NCBI GenBank assembly: GCA_015492115.1
Contig: WGFS01000022.1
Span: forward strand, 1-16,910
Length of the DNA stretch: 16,910 nt
Source of the DNA: Aquificaceae bacterium
Lineage (GTDB): Bacteria; Aquificota; Aquificia; Aquificales; Aquificaceae
Direction: 5' to 3'
Of the stretch, positions 1 through 7,747 are shown in pieces. The notes beneath the pieces are model-generated. The model saw only the letters and a list, made by a program, of their open reading frames with translations. It ran no database searches and was not told the DNA's origin. A program made the position numbers and the translations under genes. Every line of letters starts with the position of its first letter. The first letter of the stretch is position 1.

Positions 1-285
1 CACAACGAGGAGATACTGAAGGGTGCGGGTGTTCAGCCCGGGCAGATCCTGTACAGGAGGAAGCATTCAAAACCTTTAGCTTCCTACGGAAGGGAGGATA
101 GATTCAGAGCTGTGAAGGACGCCTTCGGCGTGAGAGAGGACTATCTGGAGAAGATAGAAGGCAGGAGGGTCCTCGTATTTGATGACGTCCTCACGAGCGG
201 TGCCACCAGTGGGGAGATCGCAAGGCTCCTCCTTTCCCTCGGAGCGAGAGAAGTTCTCTTCTACTTTGTGGCGAGGGAAGGGTAA
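1..285 (+). CDS. ComF-family phosphoribosyltransferase, C-terminal part (5' end outside window)
   Basis: Open reading frame in frame 1 from the window edge to TAA at 283-285, leaving the last 94 residues. A PRPP-binding loop reads VFDDVLTSGATSGEIARLL, with the two acidic residues, TSG and T that define type I phosphoribosyltransferases. The preceding stretch with a basic patch and RFRAVKDAF is the spacing typical of ComF/GntX proteins, which in naturally competent bacteria accompany DNA uptake; the exact substrate of the family is not settled. The N-terminal zinc-finger half usual in ComF would lie upstream and cannot be seen. The next gene starts 22 bases downstream, so it probably heads or belongs to the 1-4427 operon. 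Other PRTases (orotate, adenine) are possible, but the motif context fits ComF best. Confidence 0.75.
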   Translation, partial: HNEEILKGAGVQPGQILYRRKHSKPLASYGREDRFRAVKDAFGVREDYLEKIEGRRVLVFDDVLTSGATSGEIARLLLSLGAREVLFYFVAREG

Positions 286-293
286 ATTAAAGT

Positions 294-300
294 AAGGAGG
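294..300 (+). promoter_or_regulatory. Shine-Dalgarno site AAGGAGG of the 45-residue ORF
   Basis: A perfect AAGGAGG lies 7 bases before ATG 308. It supports translation of this very short gene and decides for ATG 308 over the in-frame ATG at 317. Confidence 0.75.
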
Positions 301-307
301 TTCAAGA

Positions 308-445
308 ATGGGTCTTATGGACAGGGACTATTACAGAGAAAAGACAAAGCGTAAGGAGAGCCTGATAGAGAAGCTCAAGAGGAATCCGCTCGCCATAGTA
401 GTCGCGATAATCCTCATCCTCTTCTTCCTGAGTCTGATAACGTGA
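308..445 (+). CDS. Small single-span membrane protein, 45 residues, unknown function
   Basis: The ORF runs from ATG 308 to TGA 443-445. It is preceded by a perfect Shine-Dalgarno and shares bases with the start of the ubiB-like gene (TGATG). The product has a strongly charged N-terminal half (about residues 5-26, rich in Lys, Arg, Glu and Tyr) and one hydrophobic helix at about residues 28-44 (AIVVAIILILFFLSLI), so it should be a bitopic inner-membrane protein with the basic end in the cytoplasm. I recognise no family. Its place just before an ABC1-kinase gene with its own membrane anchor suggests co-translation with that protein and perhaps a physical link, but this is inference only. Confidence 0.7.
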   Translation: MGLMDRDYYREKTKRKESLIEKLKRNPLAIVVAIILILFFLSLIT

Positions 446-2100
446 TGTTTGGTCCGAGGAACGTAAAGAGGAAGGCACAGATAGCCAAGATTCTGGCAAA
501 GCACGGCTTTGGCTTTATAGTTGAGAAGGTCGGTCTCGGAAGGTTTGTTCCCTTCCACTGGGGGATACTCGGTCATCCCAAGAGAAAGGAGAGGTACTCC
601 GCACCCGAGCACCTCAGGATGGCCTTTGAGGAGCTCGGACCAACCTTTATAAAGCTGGGTCAGATACTGAGCACAAGACCCGACCTTATTCCCTCGGAGT
701 ACATAGAGGAGTTTACGAAGCTACAGGACAGGATACCTCCATGTCCAACCTCAGAGATCGTAAAGGTTATAGAGGAGGAGCTTGGAAGACCGGTTGATGA
801 GCTTTTCCTGAACTTTGAGAGGAAGCCAGTAGCCTCAGCCTCCATAGGACAGGTTCACAGGGCAAGGCTCAGGGACGGAACGGACGTTATCGTCAAGGTT
901 CAGAAACCAGGCGTTGAGATACAGATCAGGCAGGATCTTGAGATCCTTGAGGAGCTCGTAAGGAGGCTGTCAACCCACTGGGAAATGGCTCAGCACTGGG
1001 ACCTTGAGGGTCTATTTGAGGAGTTCGCCTACGTTCTGAGGAACGAGCTTGATTACGAGAGGGAGGGCAGGAACGCTGAGACCTTCAGGAGGAACTTTAT
1101 GAAGGACGAGTACGTTCACATACCGGAGGTATTCTGGGAGTACACAACCTCAAGGGTTCTCACCCTGGAAGAGCTCAAGGGTGTGAAGTTCACCGAGGTG
1201 GATAGGATAAGAGCCATGGGGTACGACCCCGGGGAGGTAGCCCGCAGAGGGGCAATGGTTTACATGAACATGTTCTTCAGGGACGGTTTCTTTCATGGAG
1301 ACCCCCACCCGGGAAACTTCTTTCTTCTGAAAGACGGCAGGATAGGTCTCGTTGACTTCGGCATGGTTGGTGTTCTGGACGACATGTTGAGGCTGAACCT
1401 CCTCCAGCTCCTGTACGGAATTACAAAGAACGACATGGGTCTCGTTATGGACGCCCTCTACGACCTCGGAATAAGGGGAGAGCTGAAGAGGGAGGGCATG
1501 CTGAGGAAGGAGCTTGAGGTTTTATTCTCCTACTACTTCCTCAAGCCCCTCGGAGAGATAAAGCTGTCCAGAGTGGTAAACGATATATTCAGGCTAACTT
1601 ACAGATACAGGATAAGCCTGCCCTCCGACCTCTTCCTCCTTCTGAAGACCATAGGTATGGCTGAGGGTCTCCTCATGAACCTGGATCCAGGTTTCAAGAT
1701 GATAAACGTTGTGAAACCCTACGTATCAAGAAGCAGAAGGGTTTTCACCTCCCCAAAGTTTGTGTCCCGTCAGGTGGAGAAGAACCTCCTCCTCATCTCA
1801 AAGATGATAGTCCAGTCTCCGGAGAAGCTAAAGAGGTTAACCACCATGCTTGAAGCGGGCAAGGTGGAGTTCTCCGTAAGGTACGAGGGTGAGAAGAGGC
1901 TCGTCAGCGACCTAAGAAAGGATATAAACAGGCTCGCCCTAAGCATACTCACCCTCGCCTTCATAGTTTCCATGGCTCTGGTGGTGTCGGCGTACAAGCC
2001 TGAGTTCTTTAAGGTTGAGTACTTCCTTATGTTAGTAGGTCTGGTCGCTCTGCTCTTCTTCGGTGGTCTGATGTTCAAGGTCTTTCGCGAGGGTGCCTGA
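445..2100 (+). CDS. ubiB: UbiB/AarF (ABC1, ADCK-like) protein kinase-like family protein
   Basis: Atypical kinase fold of the UbiB/ADCK/COQ8 family, membrane-anchored ATPases needed for quinone synthesis or lipid handling. Landmarks (numbered from ATG 445): KxGQ signature KLGQ near residue 70, Ala-rich nucleotide loop ASASIGQVH near 130-138, ATP-binding Lys in VIVKVQKPG near 151, ExD-type helix NELDYEREG near 200, catalytic HGDPHPGN near 284-291 and DFG near 304-306. Two hydrophobic helices close the protein (about 498-520 and 528-545), the usual C-terminal membrane anchor. Length about 551 residues, normal for the family. ATG 445 overlaps the TGA of the upstream small ORF; an in-frame GTG at 442 would add one residue. 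The stop overlaps the start of the next gene (TGATG). Quinone dependence in this organism is inferred, not visible. Confidence 0.93.
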   Translation: MFGPRNVKRKAQIAKILAKHGFGFIVEKVGLGRFVPFHWGILGHPKRKERYSAPEHLRMAFEELGPTFIKLGQILSTRPDLIPSEYIEEFTKLQDRIPPCPTSEIVKVIEEELGRPVDELFLNFERKPVASASIGQVHRARLRDGTDVIVKVQKPGVEIQIRQDLEILEELVRRLSTHWEMAQHWDLEGLFEEFAYVLRNELDYEREGRNAETFRRNFMKDEYVHIPEVFWEYTTSRVLTLEELKGVKFTEVDRIRAMGYDPGEVARRGAMVYMNMFFRDGFFHGDPHPGNFFLLKDGRIGLVDFGMVGVLDDMLRLNLLQLLYGITKNDMGLVMDALYDLGIRGELKREGMLRKELEVLFSYYFLKPLGEIKLSRVVNDIFRLTYRYRISLPSDLFLLLKTIGMAEGLLMNLDPGFKMINVVKPYVSRSRRVFTSPKFVSRQVEKNLLLISKMIVQSPEKLKRLTTMLEAGKVEFSVRYEGEKRLVSDLRKDINRLALSILTLAFIVSMALVVSAYKPEFFKVEYFLMLVGLVALLFFGGLMFKVFREGA

Positions 2101-4427
2101 TGGGTATAAAGAAGGTAGAAGCAAAAGAGCTGAGGATAGTTTTTGGGATAAAAGAAGGAACTGAAAGCGTTGAAGCTCTTGCTATCTTTCCCTCCCAACC
2201 GAGGGTTGATAGGGCTTTTGAGCTTGCCCTAAGTACAGAGAAGGAGGGATATAACGTTTATGTCTCAGGACCTGAGAGCATAGGAAGGACAACCTATACA
2301 CTCAGAAAGCTTGAGGAAAAGGCTAAAGAGAAACCTATCCCTGAGGATATCTGTTACTACCATGACTTTGAAGAACCCTTAAAGCCAAAGTATCTTCTCG
2401 TTCCCAGCGGTCTGGGGAAAGAGCTGAAGAAGGACATAGACGAGGTTATAGAAAGTCTTAAAGAACAGTCTCACAGGATCTTTGAGAGCAAGGAGTTTGA
2501 GGAGGAGAGGGAAAAGAAGATAAGAGAGATAGAGGAGGAGAAAGAAAGAATAATAAATGAGCTTGTCAGAGAAGCCCAAAGGTACGACCTCGGAGTTGTC
2601 TTTACCCCTGCTGGAATGAAGCTCCTTCCCATAGTTCAAGGGAGGGTTGTCCCAGAGGTAGAGGTTATGCAGAACCCAGTACTCCGAAGCAGATACGAAA
2701 AAAGCGTGGAGGAGTTCGGGGAGAAGTTCAGGGATTACCTGAGGAGTCTCAGAGAGCTTGACCATCAACTAGCGGAAGAGCTCAAGGAACTGAGAGAGAG
2801 AACCGCAAACTATCTGGTTGAGAGCCTTCTTTACAGCCTTGAAGAAAAGTACAGGGAACAGAAGAACATACTTGAGTTCCTCAAAAAGCTCAAGGAGAAC
2901 CTTGTAAGGAACATACAGTTCTTCGTGGAGTGGAAGCTGGTGGAGGAGAACGTTCCTCTCAGAAGACTCGCGGAGAGCAACATAAATCTATTCAGGCTCA
3001 ACGTTGTAGTTGATAACTCAAAACTGGAGAGCGCACCGGTGGTTCATGAGGATATGCCTTCCTTCAGAAGCCTCTTTGGTTATATCTCCTACAGAGCCGA
3101 AATGGGAATACTTTACGCTGACCACAGCAGTATAGTCGGAGGAAGCTTCCATAGAGCAAGGGGAGGCTATCTTGTTCTCAGGGCACACGATGTACTCAGG
3201 AACCTTTACCTCTGGGAAGCCTTAAAGAGAGTTCTCCTTCACAAAAAAATCTATGTAAGCGGGTACCCTCTGGGTGATGTATTCCCCTTATCCGTTGGTA
3301 TAGACCCTCAACCCGTTCCCTTTGATGGAAAGATATTCCTGATAGGAGATTACTTAGCCTTCCATATGCTCTCCCTCTTTGACCCAGAATTTAACAGACT
3401 CTTCAAGGTGAAAGCTGAGTTTGATCCTGTGGTAAAGCTTACCGATGAGATTATCGCTGACTTTCCAAAGATACTCAGGAAGATAGTTCAGGACGAAGGG
3501 ATAAAGGACCTTTCCCCGGATGGAGTTGAGGAGGTATTGAGGTATGCGGTCGTTCGTTCCGGAAGCAGAAAGAAGGTGAACGTCATCTTCGGGTACATAA
3601 CGGATATCCTGAGAGAGGCAGATACACTCTCAAGGGGAGAAAGGATAGAAGGAGAGGACGTCAGGAGAGCTGTAAAGGAGAAGATATTCAGGTCTAATCT
3701 TGTAGAGGAGAAGATAAGAGAGATGATAGCGGAAGGCAAGATACTTGTTGACACAGAGGGACTTAAGGTGGGTCAGATAAACGGTCTCAGCGTTTACGAC
3801 CTTGGTGATATAAGCTTCGGAAAGCCGACAAGGATAACCGCCTCGGCTTATATTGGGGAGAAAGGGATAATAAACATAGAGAGGGAGGTAGAACTCAGCG
3901 GTCCGATCCACAGCAAGGGGGTGATGATACTAACGGGATACATAGGGAACAGGTACGGTAGGAAAACGCCTATATCTCTTTCCTGTAGCATAACCTTTGA
4001 GCAGTCCTACGATGAGGTTGAGGGAGACAGTGCTTCTATCGCCGAACTTATAGCGGTTCTATCCGCAATAGCGGAAGTTCCAATAAAGCAGGAGTTCGCT
4101 ATAACCGGTTCTTTAGACCAGCTGGGGAATGTTCAACCAGTTGGAGGGATAAAGGAGAAGGTTGAGGGTTACTGGAGGGTCTGCAGGGAGAAGGGTTTAA
4201 CGGGAAGACAGGGTGTGGTTCTTCCCTCAAGGAATATGGATAACCTTGTCCTGGAAGAGGAGCTTATAGCGGACATAGAAAAGGGAAAGTTTCGCCTTTA
4301 CATAATTGACACGGTTGATGATGCGATAGAGATAATGACAGGTATGAAGGCTAACTACTTCCACAGGCTCGTTCTCTCAAAACTCAAAAGCTTCTCAAGG
4401 ATGGTTGAGCTCAGGAAGAGGAGGTAA
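2100..4427 (+). CDS. Lon-like S16 protease with AAA_32-type N-terminal region (LonC/YcbZ-like)
   Basis: A 775-residue member of the Lon family that lacks the classical Lon N-domain. Order: P-loop-like segment near residues 57-65, long charged coiled-coil insert at about 110-275, second half of the AAA module at about 320-445 (GGYLVL near 355-360, IGDYLAF, DPEFNRLFKVKAEFD), helical lid at about 450-540, and Lon protease domain at about 550-750. The protease site is complete: Ser644 in EGDSAS and Lys687 in PVGGIKEK. The nucleotide site is eroded: the P-loop reads GPESIGRTT with Arg where Lys is usual, and the Walker-B-like strand ends LVLRAHD where the family usually has LVLDA. Degradation without ATP-driven unfolding, as in Meiothermus LonC, is therefore plausible. 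It starts at ATG overlapping the ubiB stop, with GAGGGTG as ribosome site. It is not the housekeeping Lon and overlaps murC tail to tail. Confidence 0.9.
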   Translation: MGIKKVEAKELRIVFGIKEGTESVEALAIFPSQPRVDRAFELALSTEKEGYNVYVSGPESIGRTTYTLRKLEEKAKEKPIPEDICYYHDFEEPLKPKYLLVPSGLGKELKKDIDEVIESLKEQSHRIFESKEFEEEREKKIREIEEEKERIINELVREAQRYDLGVVFTPAGMKLLPIVQGRVVPEVEVMQNPVLRSRYEKSVEEFGEKFRDYLRSLRELDHQLAEELKELRERTANYLVESLLYSLEEKYREQKNILEFLKKLKENLVRNIQFFVEWKLVEENVPLRRLAESNINLFRLNVVVDNSKLESAPVVHEDMPSFRSLFGYISYRAEMGILYADHSSIVGGSFHRARGGYLVLRAHDVLRNLYLWEALKRVLLHKKIYVSGYPLGDVFPLSVGIDPQPVPFDGKIFLIGDYLAFHMLSLFDPEFNRLFKVKAEFDPVVKLTDEIIADFPKILRKIVQDEGIKDLSPDGVEEVLRYAVVRSGSRKKVNVIFGYITDILREADTLSRGERIEGEDVRRAVKEKIFRSNLVEEKIREMIAEGKILVDTEGLKVGQINGLSVYDLGDISFGKPTRITASAYIGEKGIINIEREVELSGPIHSKGVMILTGYIGNRYGRKTPISLSCSITFEQSYDEVEGDSASIAELIAVLSAIAEVPIKQEFAITGSLDQLGNVQPVGGIKEKVEGYWRVCREKGLTGRQGVVLPSRNMDNLVLEEELIADIEKGKFRLYIIDTVDDAIEIMTGMKANYFHRLVLSKLKSFSRMVELRKRR

Positions 4428-5780
4428 GGTTTCTTTAATAAACTCTTCACAGAGCTTCGTTATGTCGCCTGCACCCATGAAGAGCAGGACATCATCCTTC
4501 CTCAGATTTTCCCTCAGCAGTTCGGAGATGCTCTCCTTATCCTCAACGAAGCTGGCACCGCATCTCAGGGCAAGCTCCCTCGCGTCAACACCGTATACGT
4601 TCTTCTCGCTCGCCGGGTATATGTCAAGCATGAACAGGAGGTCTGGAAGCTTGAGAACCTCAACGAACTCGTTGAAGAGAAAGTGTGTCCTTGAGTACCT
4701 GTGGGGCTGGAACACCATAACGAGTCTCCTGCCGGGATACATCTCCCTCAGGGCGTTCACCACAGCCTTTATCTCCGTGGGGTGGTGTCCGTAATCGTCG
4801 TACACGGGAACGTCTCCATAAAAGCCCTTCAGCTCCATCCTCCTCTCCGCATTACGGAAACCTTCCAGAGCGGACTTAACAACCTCAAAAGGGACTCCAA
4901 GCTCCAGGGACACGGCTATGGAAGCGAGGGCGTTGTAAACGTTGTGCCTTCCACCTATTCCCAGATGGATCCTGTCCAAGAACTCTCCCCTGTTTATCAC
5001 GCTGAAGGCGTACCTACCTCCCTCTATAGATAGTTCTACCGCTCTTACATCAGCCTCTCTCTCTATACCGAAGGTTATCAGCCTCTTTGTCAGGTTGGAG
5101 ACCGCCTTTCTCGTGTTTTTATCGTCCGCGTTCGCAACGCAGAAGCCGTAGAAGGGCACAGAGCCTGCGAACTGGGAGAAGGAAGCTATTACATCCTCAA
5201 TGTCCCTGTAGTAGTCCATGTGCTCAAGGTCAACGTTGGTTATGACACTGACCGCCGGAGAGAGTTTCAGGAAAGAACCATCGCTCTCGTCAGCCTCAGA
5301 TACCAGGAGGTCTCCCTTACCGAGCTTGGCGTTACCGCCCAGCCTATGGAGTATCCCTCCTATTATCACCGTTGGGTCAAAGCCCGCCTCCTCAAGGATA
5401 TGGGCTATCATGGACGTGGTTGTTGTCTTTCCGTGAGAACCGCTGACCGCTATACCCTCCTTGAGCTTGAATAGTTCAGCGAGCATCTCCCCCCTCGGGA
5501 TCACGGGTATTCCCATCTCTCTTGCCTTCCTGAGCTCAGGGTTGTCTTCCCTGACAGCGGAGGAATAGACGACCACCTGCACGCTGTTGTCCACGTTCTC
5601 AGCTCTGTGACCTATGTTTATACGGGCTCCCTTCTTCCTGAGAAGCTCGGTGTTCTTGCTCTCCCTCACATCAGAACCGGATACACGGTAGTTCATCTCA
5701 AGGAGTATCTGAGCGATACCGCTCATACCTATACCGCCTATTCCCACAAAGTGGAAGTGCTTAACTCTTTCCCTTAACAT
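4395..5780 (-). CDS. murC: UDP-N-acetylmuramate--L-alanine ligase
   Basis: MurC adds L-alanine to UDP-N-acetylmuramic acid, the first step of the peptidoglycan stem peptide, using ATP in the cytoplasm. The 461-residue protein shows the whole Mur ligase plan: N-terminal Rossmann motif HFVGIGGIGMSG-like at about 10-21, P-loop GSHGKTT at 114-120, EADESDGSF at 162-170, TNVDLEHMD near 181-189, central-domain GGRHNVYNALA near 276-286, and C-terminal YDDYGHHPTE at 327-336 and FQPHRYSRT at 357-365. Length is normal. The start ATG at 5778-5780 has no Shine-Dalgarno; a TACAAT hexamer sits 9 bases before it on the minus strand, so the transcript may be nearly leaderless. The 3' end overlaps the Lon-like gene by 33 bp. 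No other cell-wall gene is adjacent in the window. Confidence 0.97.
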   Translation of the reverse strand: MLRERVKHFHFVGIGGIGMSGIAQILLEMNYRVSGSDVRESKNTELLRKKGARINIGHRAENVDNSVQVVVYSSAVREDNPELRKAREMGIPVIPRGEMLAELFKLKEGIAVSGSHGKTTTTSMIAHILEEAGFDPTVIIGGILHRLGGNAKLGKGDLLVSEADESDGSFLKLSPAVSVITNVDLEHMDYYRDIEDVIASFSQFAGSVPFYGFCVANADDKNTRKAVSNLTKRLITFGIEREADVRAVELSIEGGRYAFSVINRGEFLDRIHLGIGGRHNVYNALASIAVSLELGVPFEVVKSALEGFRNAERRMELKGFYGDVPVYDDYGHHPTEIKAVVNALREMYPGRRLVMVFQPHRYSRTHFLFNEFVEVLKLPDLLFMLDIYPASEKNVYGVDARELALRCGASFVEDKESISELLRENLRKDDVLLFMGAGDITKLCEEFIKETLPPLPELNHP

Positions 5781-5821
5781 GCGATTTAAATTGTATAACC
5801 TATTTTAGGTTTTATGGGGAG
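5781..5821. promoter_or_regulatory. Divergent promoter region with palindrome, murC / receptor operon
   Basis: These 41 bases must hold both promoters. A perfect 15-bp palindrome AACCTATTTTAGGTT (arms 6, spacer 3) lies at 5797-5811. On the minus strand, TACAAT (5795-5790) lies 9 bases before the murC ATG. On the plus strand, TATAAC (5794-5799) and TTAACA (5774-5779, one mismatch to TTGACA) are candidate elements, but their spacing of 14 is short. GGGGAG abuts the receptor ATG at 5822, closer than a normal ribosome site. The palindrome overlaps the receptor-side promoter and could be an operator; this is inference. Confidence 0.5.
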
Positions 5822-7747
5822 ATGCTAAAGAGAATAAAAGGTCTTGTTGTGATCTCTGGGCTACTCCTCCTGACTGTGGAGTCCCATTCCCAGGAGATAA
5901 CTGAGCTACTCAAGGAGTACAGGAAAGCTTCAGAACTTTACAGACAGACACGAAAGGACAGTCTGGGGCACCTGATACTCTTCACGAGGGACGATATAGA
6001 GAGGATGCAGGCTCACAGGCTTGCGGATCTGCTCAGGTCTGTGAGGTTCTTTACCCTCGGGAACAACCGGTTCGGCGTTCTCACTCTGAACGAGTACGGA
6101 GGCTACTCACCCATACCCAGACATATAAGGCTTTACATAAACGATCACGAGGTATCCTCACTGCACACAGGCTCTCCCTTTCTCGTGTGGGAGAACTTCC
6201 CCCTTGATGCGGTTGACCACGTGGAGATATATCTGGGTGTTGGAGCCATTGAGCTCGGTAATGACCCTGCGACACTGATAATAAAGGTTTATACCAAAGA
6301 ACCGCTCAGGGAGAACGCCAGCGCCCTCAGACTTACGGGTAGTTCAAGGAAAGGTTACGATACCGTTATTTATTCCGCAAGGGAGCTGAATTCAGACTTC
6401 TCCTACCTGTTTATGCTGACAGAGAGCTACGATAACAGGAAGGACTACCACAGGGACGGTCAGGGATTAACGAGGGACGGCAGGTACAGATACGCCTTCT
6501 TTGGTCTCTACTCTGAGAATTCAAGCTTAGAGCTCGGGTACGGGTATGTCAACAAGTCTCCCTTCATGGGTTTTGCGATGGATAACACTGCGGAGAGAGG
6601 CTATACGAAGGCGGAAGACCTCTACCTCACGCTGACCGTATATCCTTCGGACGACAGGAGCACCAAGTTCGTATTCTCCCTGGACAACCACAGGCGCAAG
6701 CACTACGAGAGTAGCTCTACAGGTTTATACATACCTATATTTATGGACCTCCTGAACCCCCTGAACAACCCGAGAGATTTCTATGAAAACGCCTTTTTCA
6801 GCAAGGTGACCCTTTACCTCTCCAAAGAGTTATCCTCAACGACGAACAAGCTCCTCACCGCGGTTTCCTACAAGCTCTACAACTCTGACGTGGATTCCCG
6901 CTACTACGTAACGCTTGGAGGCTTGAGGAGAGACGTGGGAGAGACGGTTCCCTTTAACCGACAGGAGATATACTCCTTCATACTTGAGGATAAGTTTTCC
7001 ATAAACCCTCGCAATCTGATCATAGGTGGCGTAAAGTTTGACAAGTATTACAGGAACGGTGGTTTTAAAGACTTTGATGAGATAATAGCGAGGTTCGGTT
7101 ACATCTCCCTCATAAACAGATACCTCTCCATCAAGGGATTCCTGAGCAGGAGTTACATACCCCCTTTCTTCTACGACACGGAGATCTCTGCGAGAGACCT
7201 GGACACGGTCAAGATACCTATCGCCTTCACCTTTGAGGGTACTCTGAATTTAAGCTCTACAAGGGTAGGTTTTGGCATGGGCTACATGCGCATAAAGGAC
7301 GCTATAGTTCCTGACCCTACGGGGCGTCTGACAAACGCAGGTAAAACTGAGGAGGTTAAACCTCTCTTCGTTAACCTTGAGAGACAGTTCGGTGAGAACC
7401 ACAGGCTTGAGGCTGGCTACAGTCTGATCGTGAAACCTGAGAGGAGATCTTCGCCTACATCGGGCGGTTACCTGCGACTGCTGTCTTCAGTTGGGAAGTT
7501 TGATGCCTTTGGAGAGATGGTTTACCGCAGGGGCTTTGAGTTCTCAGGGAAGAGGGTGGACGAAAGCTACGACCTGAGCACGGGAGTCACCTACCACTAC
7601 AGCCAGGAATTGTCGGTAAAGATCAAGGCGGAGAACCTTCTGGGAAAAGCCATCAAAACACCCTACGTTGTGCCTCAGACCGGTGAGGTTGTTACCTATC
7701 CCATCAGGGAGAGGACTGTATATCTGAGCGTGGAGTGGGTATTTTGA
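5822..7747 (+). CDS. TonB-dependent-receptor-like outer-membrane protein (plug plus beta-barrel)
   Basis: The 641-residue protein has an N-terminal signal peptide (basic LKRIKG, hydrophobic 8-19, likely cleaved near 23). A helical lead and a plug-like domain follow at about 48-160 (DDIERMQAHRLADLLRSV; then RLYINDHEV, VDHVEIYLGVGAIE and IIKVYTK, the usual plug strands). The remainder, about 165-641, is rich in alternating aromatic/polar strands and ends in WVF, a C-terminal aromatic as expected for BamA-assembled barrels. I see no clear TonB box, and the plug carries NDPATLIIKV where receptors usually have a GxxAxGGVINI-type motif, so transport is uncertain and a sensing role is possible. No ligand can be named. 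It is the first gene of a three-gene operon ending in a GGDEF-EAL protein; its stop overlaps the next start. The lead and plug resemble receptor-like proteins I associate with Campylobacterota (recollection, untested). Confidence 0.82.
   Translation: MLKRIKGLVVISGLLLLTVESHSQEITELLKEYRKASELYRQTRKDSLGHLILFTRDDIERMQAHRLADLLRSVRFFTLGNNRFGVLTLNEYGGYSPIPRHIRLYINDHEVSSLHTGSPFLVWENFPLDAVDHVEIYLGVGAIELGNDPATLIIKVYTKEPLRENASALRLTGSSRKGYDTVIYSARELNSDFSYLFMLTESYDNRKDYHRDGQGLTRDGRYRYAFFGLYSENSSLELGYGYVNKSPFMGFAMDNTAERGYTKAEDLYLTLTVYPSDDRSTKFVFSLDNHRRKHYESSSTGLYIPIFMDLLNPLNNPRDFYENAFFSKVTLYLSKELSSTTNKLLTAVSYKLYNSDVDSRYYVTLGGLRRDVGETVPFNRQEIYSFILEDKFSINPRNLIIGGVKFDKYYRNGGFKDFDEIIARFGYISLINRYLSIKGFLSRSYIPPFFYDTEISARDLDTVKIPIAFTFEGTLNLSSTRVGFGMGYMRIKDAIVPDPTGRLTNAGKTEEVKPLFVNLERQFGENHRLEAGYSLIVKPERRSSPTSGGYLRLLSSVGKFDAFGEMVYRRGFEFSGKRVDESYDLSTGVTYHYSQELSVKIKAENLLGKAIKTPYVVPQTGEVVTYPIRERTVYLSVEWVF
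7731..7735 (+). promoter_or_regulatory. Ribosome-binding site TGGAG deciding the TTG start at 7744
   Basis: TGGAG ends 8 bases before TTG 7744, a normal spacing, whereas the in-frame GTG at 7735 would overlap this site. The TTG start also gives a cleaner signal peptide beginning MKNLL. Confidence 0.5.

Noticed and set aside
1770..2198. 142-codon minus-strand open frame across the ubiB/lon junction
   Set aside because: Product has no recognisable features and the plus-strand genes here have clear family motifs.
3243..3249. Run of seven A in the Lon-like gene as a slippage or frameshift site
   Set aside because: The frame is intact and family motifs continue in the same frame on both sides; no alternative product is apparent.
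5814..5828. Four-codon ORF (ATG GGG AGA TGC TAA) overlapping the receptor start
   Set aside because: Too short to judge, no ribosome site, and expected by chance.
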